Assembly (NCBI RefSeq): GCF_037975245.1
Contig: NC_092574.1
Span: 20,146,213-20,210,212 of the forward strand
Origin: Apostichopus japonicus
Lineage: Eukaryota; Echinodermata; Holothuroidea; Aspidochirotida; Stichopodidae
Reading direction: 5' to 3'
DNA: 64,000 nt
Shown: piece by piece, positions 45,280 to 59,400 of the stretch
Numbering within the stretch: the stretch's first letter is position 1
How the letters are laid out: each line of letters starts with the position of its first letter
Notes under the pieces: generated by a model
The model's database searches: none
What the model was told of the DNA's origin: nothing
The model's input: only the letters and a program-made list of their open reading frames with translations
Translations under genes and position numbers: made by a program

Positions 45280-48200
45280 GTAAGATATTAAATTTAATAC
45301 CAATCTTGAAAAAAAAATCGTTTCTGAAATTATGGATGTAACTTGGTACTGTAAGGTCATGTACTAGCAGACTTATTTTATTTTTCTGTTCCTTATCTGC
45401 AGTATATACTTAAATAAATGATACTATATAGGCCTGTTGCATACTGTCTTTAGGAAGGGAACAACTGGGAGTCAATATAGGAACATCAAGGAGGAGAATA
45501 ATTCTTACTAGAACTGAAATTGAATTTTTAAAAGATGCGTACAGTGTCAGTTTTTGAACATTACATAACCTAGAATCGCAATTTTTACTTCATGAAAAAG
45601 CAAAAGTCATGATGAATCCTCAAGACCTCTACCCAATTTTAGGTATACATGTGATCACTACTGTAAGCAACATTTATGCCCTGTTTGTGAGAACAAGGAC
45701 ATATTGAATGATGTTTAATAGAGCTCTATTAGTACTGGCAATGGCCTTCATATTAAAAGTTCAAACCGTAATTAATTGTTTTTTAGCATTGAGTTACATC
45801 TCATTGTTCGTAGGCCTACAGTATAGTATATTGTGCCTTGTATTTGAGTCGCTACACAGTTAGTAGATTTTAGGACTGCCTGGTGTTGTTAACAATAGCA
45901 TTATTTTTGTTGGCACCAGTAATGCAACATTGGTATTTTCAACCTTCATGTTTATTTGATAAAAATTATGAATTGTATGCTTGGCAATATAAAGGGCTTC
46001 TAATTAATAATAATAATAAATAAATAAGTTGAAGGTTTGTACTATAGTCTTGTTCAAGGCCAAGGCCCTCTCACACAACTTTACAACCCTTGAAGAAGTA
46101 CTGTCAACTGACACAACATTGTCATTGCTACCCGTCCCACAAGTGTCTTTTCGAGATCCTCACTCTCTCCAACCCTTTCCTTGTTCTTTCCCCCTCTCCT
46201 CCCCTTCCTCACTCCCCACACTAGCTCATTTTGTAGGTTGTCGTCCTGCAATTGGCTCATTCTGTTGTGCATATTGTTAAGGTCTACAGTATATACTGTA
46301 GCTCTGGAGCCTTACAGTCTACAGTAGGTATACAGAAGTTTGAAACATGTTTGTCATTCTTGTACATCCTGTTTATATTTGCAATACAGAAACATTGCCA
46401 TGGAGACAGAATTAGGACATACAAACTACAAAGCCAGACTAGGTAATATTGTTTGTATAAATAGTCTGTCTGAGCAGTGCATTGTATTCTGCAGGTTACA
46501 GAAATTCAGTCTTTAACAGTTACTGTACGGTACTAAGTTGTGTCATTCATACAACCTACTCAGATAGCAAACTCAAGCCTAAGACTTTCTACCAACAGAA
46601 AGGTGAATGGTGATATTTGCTTCAGTTTGCCTAGCTTTATTGTACTTTGTGAGTTTGAACTTTTAGTTCTTCTTGCATGGTGAAACAACAAAGCCCAAAA
46701 AATTAACAAATACTGTATACTCTGTGTTTCTGAAGCGTGTACTGCAGTAATAGAGATCTTTGTGATCTAACCAATTGTTTCTTAATTTTAATGGTTCCAT
46801 TCATCTGTTGGATTATAACAGTTTATGACCCATTGTTTCATGCTATTTTATAAGGCCTGTTGTTTCTGGTTGTAGGATATACTGTATATGTACTTTACTG
46901 GGATGAATAATCTGACTAATATTGTTGAAGTGGGTATATTAACTGGAGTGTCAAGGTTTTAAGTCCGAGCTGTTTAAATTCCTTCAGTGATCATGAAATA
47001 TATGAGCATGCATACATGTGTGTACTCCCATTGTCATGCATGATCATCTCGATGTGAGGGGACTGGGGCTGAGAGTGGATCAGTTTAGGTACGCTTGGTT
47101 TTCATGCCTGGGCCTATCTTGGATGACTTTTCTCCAGAAAGTTACAGTACATGTAGGTAAAGAATTAGATCATTTAAGCCAGTTTACACTTACAGTAAAT
47201 ACGGGTACTAAAAGGAGGGCATGAAAAGGAGGGGATGGGGAGGGTACAGTCTACTTAGGAATGACCAAATGAACTTATATGGCAATCAATTGCAGTCATT
47301 TTGTGAAATTTGATTCAATGTACTTAGCGTTCCAACTTCCAAGATAAGTTGTATTGTACCAGTGGACCAGTCGCAAAAGTCCAAACATCACTGATTGCAT
47401 CAATGCATGCTTGTACTGTAGTCTGGATTGGTCAAATCTTTCAGGAGCTATAGTAAGTACTGCAGTGCATAGTAACCAAGTTGGCCATCTGAAACAATAT
47501 TATCTAGTGTCTTTTTAAATCACAACAATGACAATTGACCTTCACCAATTAGCTAAGCTACAGTATTGTGTAGACCTGGCTTTATAACCATGTGCAGCAA
47601 ATGACCATTGACCTTCACCAATTCCTACAGAAGGCAACAGTAATACTGTAACAGTATTGTATCTAGATGTGAATTTAAATGTGACCACATTCAATACAGA
47701 GAATACAGAACAAGATCTGCTTAAATCTTGTTATTGAAATGAGATCTCTCAAGCTGCTTTTTGTGAGATTGCATTGTTTTTATAAGACTTTTATGATTCA
47801 CTGAGAGCTCAGCTCTGTGTTTTAAATCCTGGACTAAGGCTCTGATCTGGAACAAAATCTCTGAGTATAAAACTACAAGAATTTAATTTGGAGCTGATTG
47901 TTTTAATATGAAGCTCTGTGTTCTGATTATGTGTAAACAAAGACTTACTTTCAAACAAATAAACACAACTTAAATGTGATGTGCAAACTTGGTCACCCTT
48001 ACAGTACTCCCATGTACTGTAGGAGCAGTACATTCACAATTTCACAGTGGTGTTACAGTATGTGGATACACTATTTACAGACAAGAGTCCACCCCAATTG
48101 TGACAGTAAACTAAACCTGAGTGAGATGCAGGCAGTACTGGACTGTAGTGTAGTACATACCCTGTACATGAATTCTTACAAATACACAGTGGATCCATCA

Positions 48201-51200
48201 CTCGGTACTGTACATTGCAGTGCCATCCGTTTTACTGTGCGCCTCTTCACAGTGCAAGTCAGCTGAATACATGTAGGTTGTCAGTATCAGATGTGCCATA
48301 CATGTAATTCTTTACCAGCACTTTATACATATTTTTCCCTTTCGGGGCAATTTTAATAATCAGTGGGTGTAGTCAGTCTCGAGTGGTGGCGGTGTCTAAC
48401 ACAAGTATATACATACACTGAGTGTACTCACTGTCGCTTTGTGAGGGTCACTAATTTTTATTTTTGTTAGGGCCTACAAGTTGTTCCTACAAGTTGTACA
48501 GCAATCTTTTTATTAATGGAGATACAAACACAACCATCATCAATCATTGATATTGTAAATTATATGCAATGAAGATAACAGCTGTCATGATTATCTTCCA
48601 CAAACAACTAAGAAATGTTACAGTATGTTCTATTTGGCAGATATCACAAATTAAATATTCCTTTGCACACAAGACTTTCATCATATATATTTCTTCACTA
48701 CTGTATTTGGGAGAGTAGTGGATCTCTCTTTCATTTTGAAGCTGTTTAAGGTGGTGGTGGTTAGGTTGGGTCGCCTTTAAGTACAGTATATAAGTGTATA
48801 GGTCTACAGTTCTTCTGGTTCAACACACTGTCCTGTACCTCTCTATGTACAGTACTGACATTGTACATATGCATGCCCTACATTCATCAATTTACAGGGA
48901 CTGTGTATCTTACATTCCTAATTTTTATACATTTGAGCTACGGGGAAAAAAAATCAAGGTATTTGTACATGTACAAGTGCAACTACTATACTGTGTATGT
49001 ACACACAATTTATGTAGTATAAATTATAACCTTCAGTACAGAATGTACAGGTACCTTTGTGTTAATGCAACAACTCAGCGAGTCCATATAATATGTCGTA
49101 GAGTACTGTAAGTCATGACGTATACAGGTACAGTACTGTATATTTACCAAACAATATTTAGTGCTACCACAGGGTACCATGTAGCTATTACCCATTGATG
49201 TTTAATGGTTTGATATGTTATTCATTAAGTGTTGCACAAGTTTCAAAGTGTATTCATATGGTACAAATAATAATTACTATTATGATTACCACAAACATTC
49301 TGTGGATATAATTTAAATTTTTGTGGTTTTTCTTTTACAAAGTTCTACCTTAGATATGCATACATGTACATAAACAGTACATGTTCTTACGGTTTACTTA
49401 GAAATTCTAATGAACAGTACATAACCCCAGGCTGTGGTGAGCTGTGCATACATACAGTACTTAAAAGAATAAATAGGCTCTGCTTTGAACCTAAACAACT
49501 CTCAGGTCTGATCTTGAACCTGAAGTACTTACACTAATGACCTGTTCAGATTGGTATGGATAAAAATACTGTACATACACTAGGGACTAATGGTAAGGTG
49601 CATTGTGTACATGTATGTGGGTACAATAGATTGATGTTGATACTTTTCCCTCGTGTTGCAAGACTGGCACTTTTGGTGCCTTGGGATGGTACAGTACCAA
49701 GCTATGTATGCATTGTGGTGACATTGTGTTTACAATTTTCTTAAAAGGCCCTCAGCATACTGTACATTTTACAGCTACTATAATATTGTAGGCTATGGTT
49801 TGAACCTAAAACACTCTCATCTGATCTTGAACCTACTGTACTGTAAAGTGCTTACTGTACATTGATGACTTGACTAAGGTTGGTATAAAACACACTTGAA
49901 AGAATGTTACAGGTAAAAATTTTTTTTTGATATGTTACAGAGGAACCTAAAATCTAAAATTCTTAGCATTCTTGTGAAATTTGCATTCAATTCCCATGTA
50001 CCCTGTTTGAGATATTGACAGTTGAAGCTATAGATCTGATCATCGAGGTAACACTTTTACCTCCATGATCTGATATGCTACCAAATATAGTTGCACACTG
50101 ACAAATAATGTTTGTTTTTTCTTCATTTTTCAGTCTATTGATTTGACCTTGGATTGGATAGGGTTACTAGTTTGTCTAAAGGGGATGTGAAGTTTATAAA
50201 ATACCAATACCTATAGATGGTATATTCACATTATGGATGCATCCAATTGTGGAGTATAAAATTAGACGTAAATTTCAAAGGAAAACAAAACATTATTTAT
50301 CAGTGTGCAACAATGACGTCACACCTGTTTGCTCCAAGTTCTATTTTGGTACGAAAGGTGGCAAATTTACTGGCAATTTCAACTGTCAATATCTCAAAAA
50401 GGGTACATGTGAATTGAATGCAAAATTCACCAGAATGCTTATATTATGTTCCCCTTTAACATATCAAAGAGAAATTTTGACCTGGCCTGTTCTTTTAAGA
50501 GCCAAATTATACACTGTGGGCTAATGCTACAGTGAATTGTGTACTGTACATGTATGCCGTAGTTTGATGCCTGGCACATTCCCCATGCAGGACTGTCAAG
50601 TTGGGTTCCTGGTGAAATTGAATTACGCATGATACGTATGCATTGAAGCACTGACAGTGTGTTTCCAATTTTCTTAAAAGGCTTTGTGCATACAGAGTAG
50701 AACTTGGAATTTGCAAAACAAAAGACTGGAGGTTTCTTAATGAGGCTGCCTTGTTTTAGTTAAGGTTGATGGAGTTAATGCTACTGTATCATTAGTATTA
50801 ACATAAAATTTTCCAGGGTCGAACAAGTTTATTGTACAGTTTAACTTGTATGGTACTACTGTAGGTCTAGCATTTAACAAGGTTGGCCACTTGCTAAAAA
50901 TTGCACATTTGGGCAGAAAAATCTACTTTCTGACTATCAAATTCCCACTGGCATTTTCCCTTGAATTAATACAAAAGAAACATACACATGTGTGTATATT
51001 AGCTGGCAGAGAAAAGCCAGTGCTTTTATTATTTTTTAAGTGGCAAATCTCATTTAGCCAGTAAATAGCCTAAATTCCAAGGTCTGCTACCATACTACAA
51101 TTTAGAAGACTTCCCTGTATTCTCTGTTCTCGACTTAATATCACACAATGTAATAAAAACTAATACCTAGCCTGCATCATATAGGTTAGAGACCTTCTAC

Positions 51201-54144
51201 ATGTGAACAAGATAAATAGATAAGGAGGATCCTTAAACAGTACTTGATAAAGGGTTTAAAGTGAATACTCCCTTAAATCTTATCTTGTTCAAATTGTGTT
51301 ACAAGTGGATTTAACTTCTTGAGAATGAGCTAGTCGATCAACATTGTGAATTGGAAGTTAAAATCTTGCACTGTAGAGGTCTACTGTATTATATACTGTA
51401 CAGTATGTATGCTTGAAAGCAAAATACTTGGAATAAGTGTACATATTTTATGAGTCTCTGGTGAAAGGGTTGCACATCCTTCTGTTCTGTGTATACTGTA
51501 GTCCGCTAGCATCTGTTGGGAAACAAGTTGCAATTTATGATAGCCGACTCGTGCATCATTAACAGACTAATATATTCTGTTGATTGACCCTCAAGCCTAA
51601 AAGCTTGCTGTATCCCTTAAATTAAAAATATACTGTAATCCATGAGTTATATTTAAAATTATTAAACTGATGAAAAGATGCATTGTAAGCAGCCTAGAGA
51701 AATTAACAGCTGACATCTACCAAACCACATCACACAGGTCTGTTTGATAAATGTCAAATTCATCAAAATAGATACAAATTGAATGTCATTCGCTCAGAAT
51801 GTGTTGTCAAATTTGATCGCAGATCAGCGGCTGTAAATATTGTGATGTGGACCTCTCAAGTCACATGAAGAGAATGAATTTGCAATTGACTAAGTCATGA
51901 ATGAAGCAGTTGGTCACATTATATATACTACATACAGTATATGCCTTCACTATAGAGTGTGTGCCTACAGTATATATATTGTTGCTGCTACTGGCTGTTC
52001 AGCACAGCGGTATCTTCAGTGCATGTTAAATTTTCATTTCACTTTGATGGAGGAACTGAAAGTGTTTCAGCTCAAGATCTCTGAATCCTTTTTTCACCGG
52101 AAATATAGGTTTGAGTATGTACTGATGTACTAATAACTGTACAGTAAGCTATGCATGGGAATGGTTGTATATATATAAAGCTGTACAGGGATGGTACAGG
52201 CAGACTTGTGTGGTAATGTGATCCACGCCCTGGGGGCAGTGTCTCAGGGGTGAGGGTCACCCTTCCCTTTGGAAAAAAAATTTGCAAATGAAGTATGCCT
52301 ACATAGATGGCAAATGGTGCTACCTTTTTCCTATTTCTGGTGCTTACATCTGTGCCAAGTAATAAGTTAATAACCCATGTTTAGGTAATGGTAATCTTTG
52401 TTAAATTAACCATCAAAAGAAGTGCTGGGCAGAATTGTTTTAAATACTGTTTGTGCTGGGCGGCATTCAGAACTGCCGGGTTGTAGTTTGTACTGTAAAT
52501 ATACACACAATTGAAATACTGCCGAAGAATACTACTGTGCTAACTCAACCGACATTTCTTGTCATTTCGTGCTGTGCTCTTCTAAAGATGTAGTCTAGAT
52601 AACAAATGAAACCAAACATCTTACATAATGACCCTTGGAAAATAAATAAACTTTGTGTTTCCTGTCTCTTTCAACATGTTAAAAACCAGTTTATGTTGCT
52701 GAATAGGGTTTGACCAGCCCTTCTCTGAAAATGCATTATATGTAATTGGTTTCAATGTATGATCAAAGGTGGGCCTAGTTATTATTTAGGGACAATTAAC
52801 TGTGGTTCAAGTTTTAGCAAATTATGATTTGTAGGTATAACCATTCCATCTATGGAATAAACAATTCTTTTGATGTATACTGTATGCCACTATACATATA
52901 TTTGTAACATAAGCTGATACAGTATTGCATGTATGCTGTATCTGCCAGAGTAATGTATATTTAATTTCTTTTTATATTTTTAAAATAATAAATTTGATTC
53001 CCCATCCTAAAGACCCTTGTAAACAGCATCGACATGATACTTTTTTTTTATAAAACTGAGCTTGTACTGTCTACTGGGAATTATAAATGGGACATACTAT
53101 ATGAGCAGGATGGTATTTTTGTTCATAATTTATGTATCCTTCCCAGTATCATAAATAACTATGTAATATACTGACTCTATCATAACTCACACCATGCTAG
53201 TGGATGGCAGATAAAATTTAGATATCTGTTTTACTCTGGTATGTATGAGCTATTTACAGTACTGCAGTGCTACAAGTACTGAAAGTCAGGTCTACAATGT
53301 CTAGCTCTCCAGAAATTTTCATGAATCTAGATGTTCTGTATTTTAGTTCAGGGTCAGAAGGACATTGCCAGTTAGGGGCGGGGGGGGGGGGCAGGCAGGG
53401 GAGAGTAAGGTGCTAAATGTAAATCTCTCTTTTTTTCTGGTTCAGTAAATGGGAAAGGGCATCCACGTGTGTTATGGAGAAAAGTGTGATTGTTCCTAAA
53501 TAAACTGCTAAGTTTATGTGGTAATTCCATTTACGCTGAACTATTCAGTGATATACATACATATATGTTATTGCTATTTTTACTTATAAAGACCGCTTTT
53601 TCTTCTTTTTTTTCTTGTGTTTGTCTCTGTACAGCTTCAACTGTGGGATACTGCTGGACAGGAACGTTTCCGCAAGAGCATGGTCCAGCACTACTACCGG
53701 AACGTCCACGCGGTCATCTTCGTCTACGATGTCACAAAGCTGAGCTCGTTTGAGAATCTTCCAACGTGGGTGGACGAGTGTGACCGGCATTCCCTGTCTT
53801 CCAACGTACCCCGAGTGTTGGTAGCTAACAAGTGCGATATCACGGACAGGAGGGTGGTCTCTACCAACATGGGTCAAAAGTTTGCCGAGCACAATGACAT
53901 GCCTTTCTTTGAAACGTCAGCAAAGTCTTCGGAAGTTGGAGAATCGGTATCTAACATTTTCCTATACATTGCCAAAAAACTGAAAGCTCAGCGGCCGCAC
54001 CTTCACCTACGCGCCGGCTTAGGAGGCATTTCCGGAAGCGGCCGGACTTCCGTAAGGAAGTTGCGACTCAAGTCGAGTGGACTGCGCGGATTTGAACCGG
54101 AAAAGACACCAAAGTCGAAATGTGCCGGCGGGTGTTTTTCTTGA
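45040..54144 (+). CDS. RAB33-type small GTPase, two coding exons, complete
   Basis: Exons 45040-45279 and 53635-54144 join in phase 0 to 249 residues. G-motifs: P-loop GDSNVGKT (37-44), switch I TIGVDF (62-67), WDTAGQE (84-90), NKCD (145-148) and ETSAK (173-177). The run [17 protein letters not shown] is diagnostic of RAB33A/B. An acidic N-terminal tail precedes [12 protein letters not shown]. Vertebrate RAB33B is a Golgi Rab that controls retrograde traffic and binds Atg16L1 in autophagy; that role is carried over by homology. The C-terminus ends KCAGGCFS, with cysteines at 243 and 247, unlike the usual CXC or CC ending. The ATG at 45040 was chosen because the frame upstream continues only from non-ATG codons and length then fits the family. 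Confidence 0.94.
46028..46090 (-). mobile_element. SINE 3' fragment
   Basis: The reverse strand reads TGTGTGAGAGGGCCTTGGCC then TTGAACAAGACT and AAACCTTCAAC, matching the 3' end of the SINE at 34182-34561. It has a TTA-type tail at 46000-46027. In the RAB33 intron. Confidence 0.8.
46100..53630. other. Long RAB33 intron, rich in TACTGTA/TACAGTA words
   Basis: No exon-like frame is recognised between the two RAB33 exons. The stretch has conspicuously many TACTGTA, TACAGTA and GTACAGTAC words (dense around 47400-51500, for example 49091-49140), plus one small MITE-like element at 50180. A G run lies at about 53378-53390. Confidence 0.5.
50180..50455. mobile_element. Possible small TTAA-type MITE
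   Basis: Left AGGGGATGTG and inverted right AGGGGAACAT share six terminal bases. The right flank is TTAA (50456-50459) and the left is CTAA (50176-50179), one base off. A central TGACGTCAC echoes the Kolobok-like element. Short ends and an imperfect left target make this tentative. Confidence 0.4.
53635..54144 (+). CDS. RAB33 exon 2
   Basis: Acceptor CTCTGTACAG. Codes residues 81-249 from [10 protein letters not shown] to the TGA at 54142. GC content and CpG use are clearly higher than in the surrounding intron. The hypervariable tail is basic and Gly/Ser-rich before the terminal cysteines. Confidence 0.96.
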   Translation, partial: LQLWDTAGQERFRKSMVQHYYRNVHAVIFVYDVTKLSSFENLPTWVDECDRHSLSSNVPRVLVANKCDITDRRVVSTNMGQKFAEHNDMPFFETSAKSSEVGESVSNIFLYIAKKLKAQRPHLHLRAGLGGISGSGRTSVRKLRLKSSGLRGFEPEKTPKSKCAGGCFS

Positions 54145-54514
54145 GAAAGATTCCCTTTAGGTTTTAATTGCTCAATTTGATTGAATTTAAAGTGATTTTC
54201 TTCTTCTTCTTCAAGTTCTCTTTTGTCAGGGTTTCCAGTTGTTTGTGTCATAGGTGAGTGTACTGTACATAAGATCTTAATGACCTATTCTTTGTAAAAG
54301 TTGAAAAGTTTTTGAAATTGTACAGTGTGCTTTTCTGATCATCATGTGTACATCATTTAGCAAACACAATAAGTTCAGTGAGCTGAGCATTTTCAGTAGC
54401 ATTCCTAGATTATGAGTTACCAGAGCAGAAAACCACAAATATGTACATGCTCTAGGTCTGCGGTTTCAAAATTCCCTTCCGTTACCAAGGAAAGGAAAAA
54501 CTGCCAGACATTGT

Positions 54515-56495
54515 GGGTTATAATATAGTTACTGTAGCTGTTGGTAGAGTGTCTGTACTATGCATGACCTTAAGACCTAATGGGTTGGTTATAATACAGT
54601 TACTGTTGGTAGAGTGTCTCTACTATGCATGACCTTAAGACCTGATGGGTGGGTTATAATACAGTAATACTGTTACTGTTGGTAGAGTGTCTCTACTATG
54701 CATGACCTTAAGACCTGATGGGTGGGTTATAATACAGTTACTGTTGGTAGAGTGTCTGTACTATGCATGACCTTAAGACCTGATGGGTGGGTTGTAATAC
54801 AGTTACTGTTGGTAGAGTGTCTCTACTATGCATGACCTTAAGACCTGATGGGTGGGTTATAATACAGTTACTGTTGGTAGGGAGTCTCTACTATGCATGA
54901 CCTTAAGACCTGATGGGTTGGTTATAATACAGTTACTGTTGGTAGAGTGTCTCTACTATGCATGACCTTAAGACCTGATGGGTGGGTTATAATACAGTTA
55001 CTGTTGGTAGGGAGTCTCTACTATGCATGACCTTAAGACCTGATGGGTGGGTTATAATACAGTTACTGTTGGTAGAGTGTCTCTACTATGCATGACTTTA
55101 AGACCTGATGGGTGGGTTATAATACAGTTTCTGTTGGTAGGGAGTCTCTACTATGCATGACCTTAAGACCTGATGGGTGGGTTATAATACAGTTACTGTT
55201 GGTAGAGTGTCTCTACTATGCATGACCTTAAGACCTGATGGGTGGGTTATAATACAGTTTCTGTTGGTAGGGAGTCTCTACTATGCATGACCTTAAGACC
55301 TGATGGGTGGGTTATAATACAGTTACTGTTGGTAGAGTGTCTCTACTATGCATGACCTTAAGACCTGATGGGTCGGTTATAATACAGTTACTGTTGGTAG
55401 AGTGTCTCTACTATGCATGACCTTAAGACCTGATGGGTGGGTTATAATACAGTTTCTGTTGGTAGGGAGTCTCTACTATGCATGACCTTAAGACCTGATG
55501 GGTGGGTTATAATACAGTTACTGTTGGTAGAGTGTCTCTACTATGCATGACCTTAAGACCTGATGGGTGGGTTATAATACAGTTACTGTTGGTAGGGAGT
55601 CTCTACTATGCATGACCTTAAGACCTGATGGGTGGGTTATAATACAGTTACTGTTGGTAGAGTGTCTCTACTATGCATGACCTTAAGACCTGATGGGTCG
55701 GTTATAATACAGTTACTGTTGGTAGGGTGTCTCTACTATGCATGACCTTAAGACGTGATGGGTGGGTTATAATACAGTTACTGTTGGTAGAGTGTCTCTA
55801 CTATGCATGACCTTAAGACCTGATGGGTCGGTTATAATGCAGTTACTGTTGGTAGAGTGTCTCTACTACTGTATGCATGACCTTAAGACCTGATGGGTGG
55901 GTTATAATACAGTTACTGTTGGTAGGGAGTCTCTACTATGCATGACCTTAAGACCTGATGGATGGGTTATAATACAGTTACTGTTGGTAGGGAGTCTCTA
56001 CTATGCATGACCTTAAGACCTGATGGGTGGGTTATAATAAAGTTACTGTTGGTAGAGTGTCTCTACTATGCATGACCTTAAGACCTGATGGGTCGGTTAC
56101 AATGCAGTTACTGTTGGTAGAGTGTCTCTACTATGCATGACCTTAAGACCTGATGGGTGGGTTATAATACAGTTACTGTTGGTAGAGTGTCTCTACTATG
56201 CATGACCTTAAGACCTGATGGGTCGGTTACAATACAGTTACTGTTGGTAGAGTGTCTCTACTATGCATGACCTTAAGACCTGATGGGTGGGTTATAATGT
56301 AGTTACTGTTGGTGGAGTGTCTCTACTATGCATGACCTTTAAAAGACCTGCTGGGTCGGTTATAATGCGGATACCGTTGCTGTTGGTAGGGAGTCTCTAC
56401 TATGCATGACCTTAGGACCTGATGGGTTGGTTATAATGCAGTTACTGTTACTGTTGGTAGGGTGTCTCTACTATGCATGACCTTAAGACTACTAG
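54515..56495. repeat. 65-bp minisatellite, about 30 copies
   Basis: Unit contains GGTTATAATACAGTTACTGT, then TGGTAGAGTGTCTCTACTAT and GCATGACCTTAAGACCTGAT. Most units differ by single bases. Two versions, GAGTGTCTC and GGGAGTCTC, alternate over much of the array, suggesting a 130-bp higher-order unit; edge copies are more diverged. It begins about 370 bp after the RAB33 stop, so it may lie in the 3' UTR or just downstream. Confidence 0.97.
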
Positions 56496-59400
56496 GTGGA
56501 AGGTGTGCAATACTCTTACATTATCTCCTTCAGGTATAAGGATTTGCATTGGAATTATGTAGTCTTACAAAGTGAGTGATGGTGATAAGAGAACATTTTT
56601 TTTTTTTGGGGGGGGGGGTGATGGTTTAGGGTGTAATTTTATCATCAGTACTCACTGTTACCCATTTTGTCGTTATGATTTAGGAGGTAAGTCATCCATA
56701 GAAGTATCAGCATATAATGTGCACATTGGATGATGAGGCTGCTATTGTATTTGTATGGTGTTAAGTTAGACTGACGTTATGCACACTGTGTATATCCTTT
56801 ATACAGCAGGGAACTGCTACTAAAGTACGTACAGTAATATGCATGCCACTGGAACAAGACTTACTGTACAAAAAAACCACCATGGTGTGGGGTCCAGGAG
56901 GTCATCATAGGGCCCCTAGTCAATGGAAGCTTAGCAGTTTCCTTCATTTCAAAACTTATATCTGGTTCAAATCAGCCAAATTTTTGAACTTTTAGTATGG
57001 AGTAGATGTCAAAGTGTTCTGTATCTTCCTGCATAATTTTCTTGAGCGTGGCAAATTTCATTGGAAGTGGGTACATGCTTCCTCCCCCCTCCCCCCCTCA
57101 CTGATGCAATTGAGGTGTCCTGTGATTAATCAAGTCAAGTTTACATTTGGAATTTGTGCACAGCTTTTACCAAACATGCTTGATGTTGTCGTGTTAGAAA
57201 TATCTCAGAGGTGCTGTCCAAGAAACGTGTCACTCATTAAAGAGGAACACTTTCTAAAAAATTCAAGCCGATGTTTAATCAATTTGAAAAGTTTTCCATT
57301 TTATATCATGGGTGCTCTATTGGTTGGTTACATTACTAAATGTAATACATTTGCAAAATGTTTGATCTCTATGTTCACTTACCTGTCTGTCCAGAACTGC
57401 TGCACTCTGATCTGCACCGTTATTTCAACAATTGACATAAATTGTATTCTTCTGATGCAAGTATTATAGCTTCAGTATTAAGTCAGAATGTTTTTAGTCG
57501 TTAGACATTTGCGAAACAAGGCTTCACATGGTTTCGTGTTTGCAAAGTTGTTTACACCAATCCTGATTGATCACAATGAATAAGATTCCCAGGTTCTATT
57601 ATTACATTTATTTTGGATATATATTGCAGCTTTTTCGGGCCAAATGTTTGTTGTATATAGTAGCAGTACAGAAGGCTCTGTACATGCCATGCTGTATCAT
57701 TCCATACTGCATGAAAGGTCTGCTAATGGTGCTGTAATCTAATGGATCAAATGAATGGTACTTTAATAATCATATTCCATAATTTACAAAAATTCCATTA
57801 TTTTCCTCTCTTTTGAATTTGACAGGTACTGTATGTAGTATGCGTTTGTTAAGGTTGTTAAAGATATGGAAATCAGAACTACTTGTCATCAAACCTGAAA
57901 GTTTCACCTGGACAGGTGATAATGCATTATAATAGCACTGACCAGTGAAACATGTACAAGTTTATGAAGACAGTATGGAAGGGGGGGGGGGACCAGTTGA
58001 CCGGGACTGGATTTTCTCTTTTGTTTTGTTACAGAGACAGACATGTCTCTAGGGTGTTATCATTTTTGCCATCTTTTTCTATTGTATTTTATGTTTTACT
58101 ACATATGTTACCATTATATATATAATAACTGTATATATAAATATATATATATACTGTAATTGTTTTTTCTTTTCATAGAGCCATCTTCTATATATATCCT
58201 TCTATGCTTCCTCCTAATGCCATGATCTATGTATACGTAGCAAACTTACTTGTTTGCTGAGTAAAATCCCACCGAAACAGTGAACCTTGCTCAGAGTGAA
58301 AATTATGCTCTAAATAATGCAGTGAATTTAAGAACCACTTACTGTACAGTGAAAGATACAAAAACCTACCTGTAGCTTCCCTTAGAATATTAGTTGCACT
58401 ATTTTGTAGTCATCAATCAAATTTTAGTATAGAATGTAGAGCTTGTCAGTCTTGCCAATACTTGAGAGCACACACTCAAACCTGGGCATGGGAGAGTTGG
58501 GAAGGGGGGGGGGGGATGGGGTGGTGTAGGGTGCAGATTGAGAGAGTTTGGGGCTGGACAGTGTAGAGGAATGAAATGACAGGGAAATTGGGAGGGGAGG
58601 GGGGGGGGAGATGGTGTTTTGTATTTCATTATATAATGTTTTGTCCATGGTTAGAATTGCTAGAATTAATCCTCCAAACCTAATCCCCTGTTTCACCACA
58701 TCCATGAACTTTGCTGTTCTTTGGAAGATGATTCTTGGTTGGAAATTCTGGATATTCTTTAGTCCAACTTTGTTGCCTACATTTTCTAATTCATTCAAGA
58801 CTATTTGGACTCCGCTATTTTGCACTTTTGAGATAAAATTGGTTAAATTTGTGTTTCTCAGTGAGCTTTAATACTGCACTCATTTCAAATTAAATTTACT
58901 CATTAATTAACTGAAGGTGCAGCTTTCTTGATATCTGCCGGTAGTCCTATTTGACAGTGTTACATTGTTGTCATCACAGAGTTTCCCACAGAAGATACAG
59001 TAGATTGGTCTCCGTTAACCACCTTTCCTCTCCCAGTGTTTCATTAATATAGTCTCTTGATAAATCTCTCCTCCAGTTGATGAAGTGAAATTGATTGGTA
59101 TTGTCTCTCAAGGGCATGTTGTTCAGAGATGCAAATTAATTCGTAGATTGTTGTGGATTTTGTATCAAATTTATGATTCTGCACCGAAACAGGTTATACT
59201 AGCTTTAGAATAGACTTTTGCATTCTGTGCCATGTAAGGGTGGTTATTGTACTGAATCTGTATTTAGAATGTACATCTGCTTTGTCTCTAGACAAAGGGT
59301 AATCTTAAGGAGCAGTGGTGAAATCATGCTATAGATGGACAGTAATCATATACATATGTGTTTCAACACAAGTTTAGCTCGATGCCTGAATTCTACAAAC

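Noticed and set aside
54515-56495. CRISPR array
   Set aside because: Units are contiguous 65-bp tandem copies without unique spacers, in an animal genome; it is a minisatellite.
57014-57469. 151-codon open frame downstream of RAB33
   Set aside because: It begins at GTG, not ATG, crosses a C-rich simple stretch, and shows no known domain.
58424-58825. 133-codon minus-strand frame
   Set aside because: Half of it translates G runs as proline repeats. The first half (NELENVGNKVGLKN) is not a family I recognise; it may be a transposon fragment, but I cannot support that.
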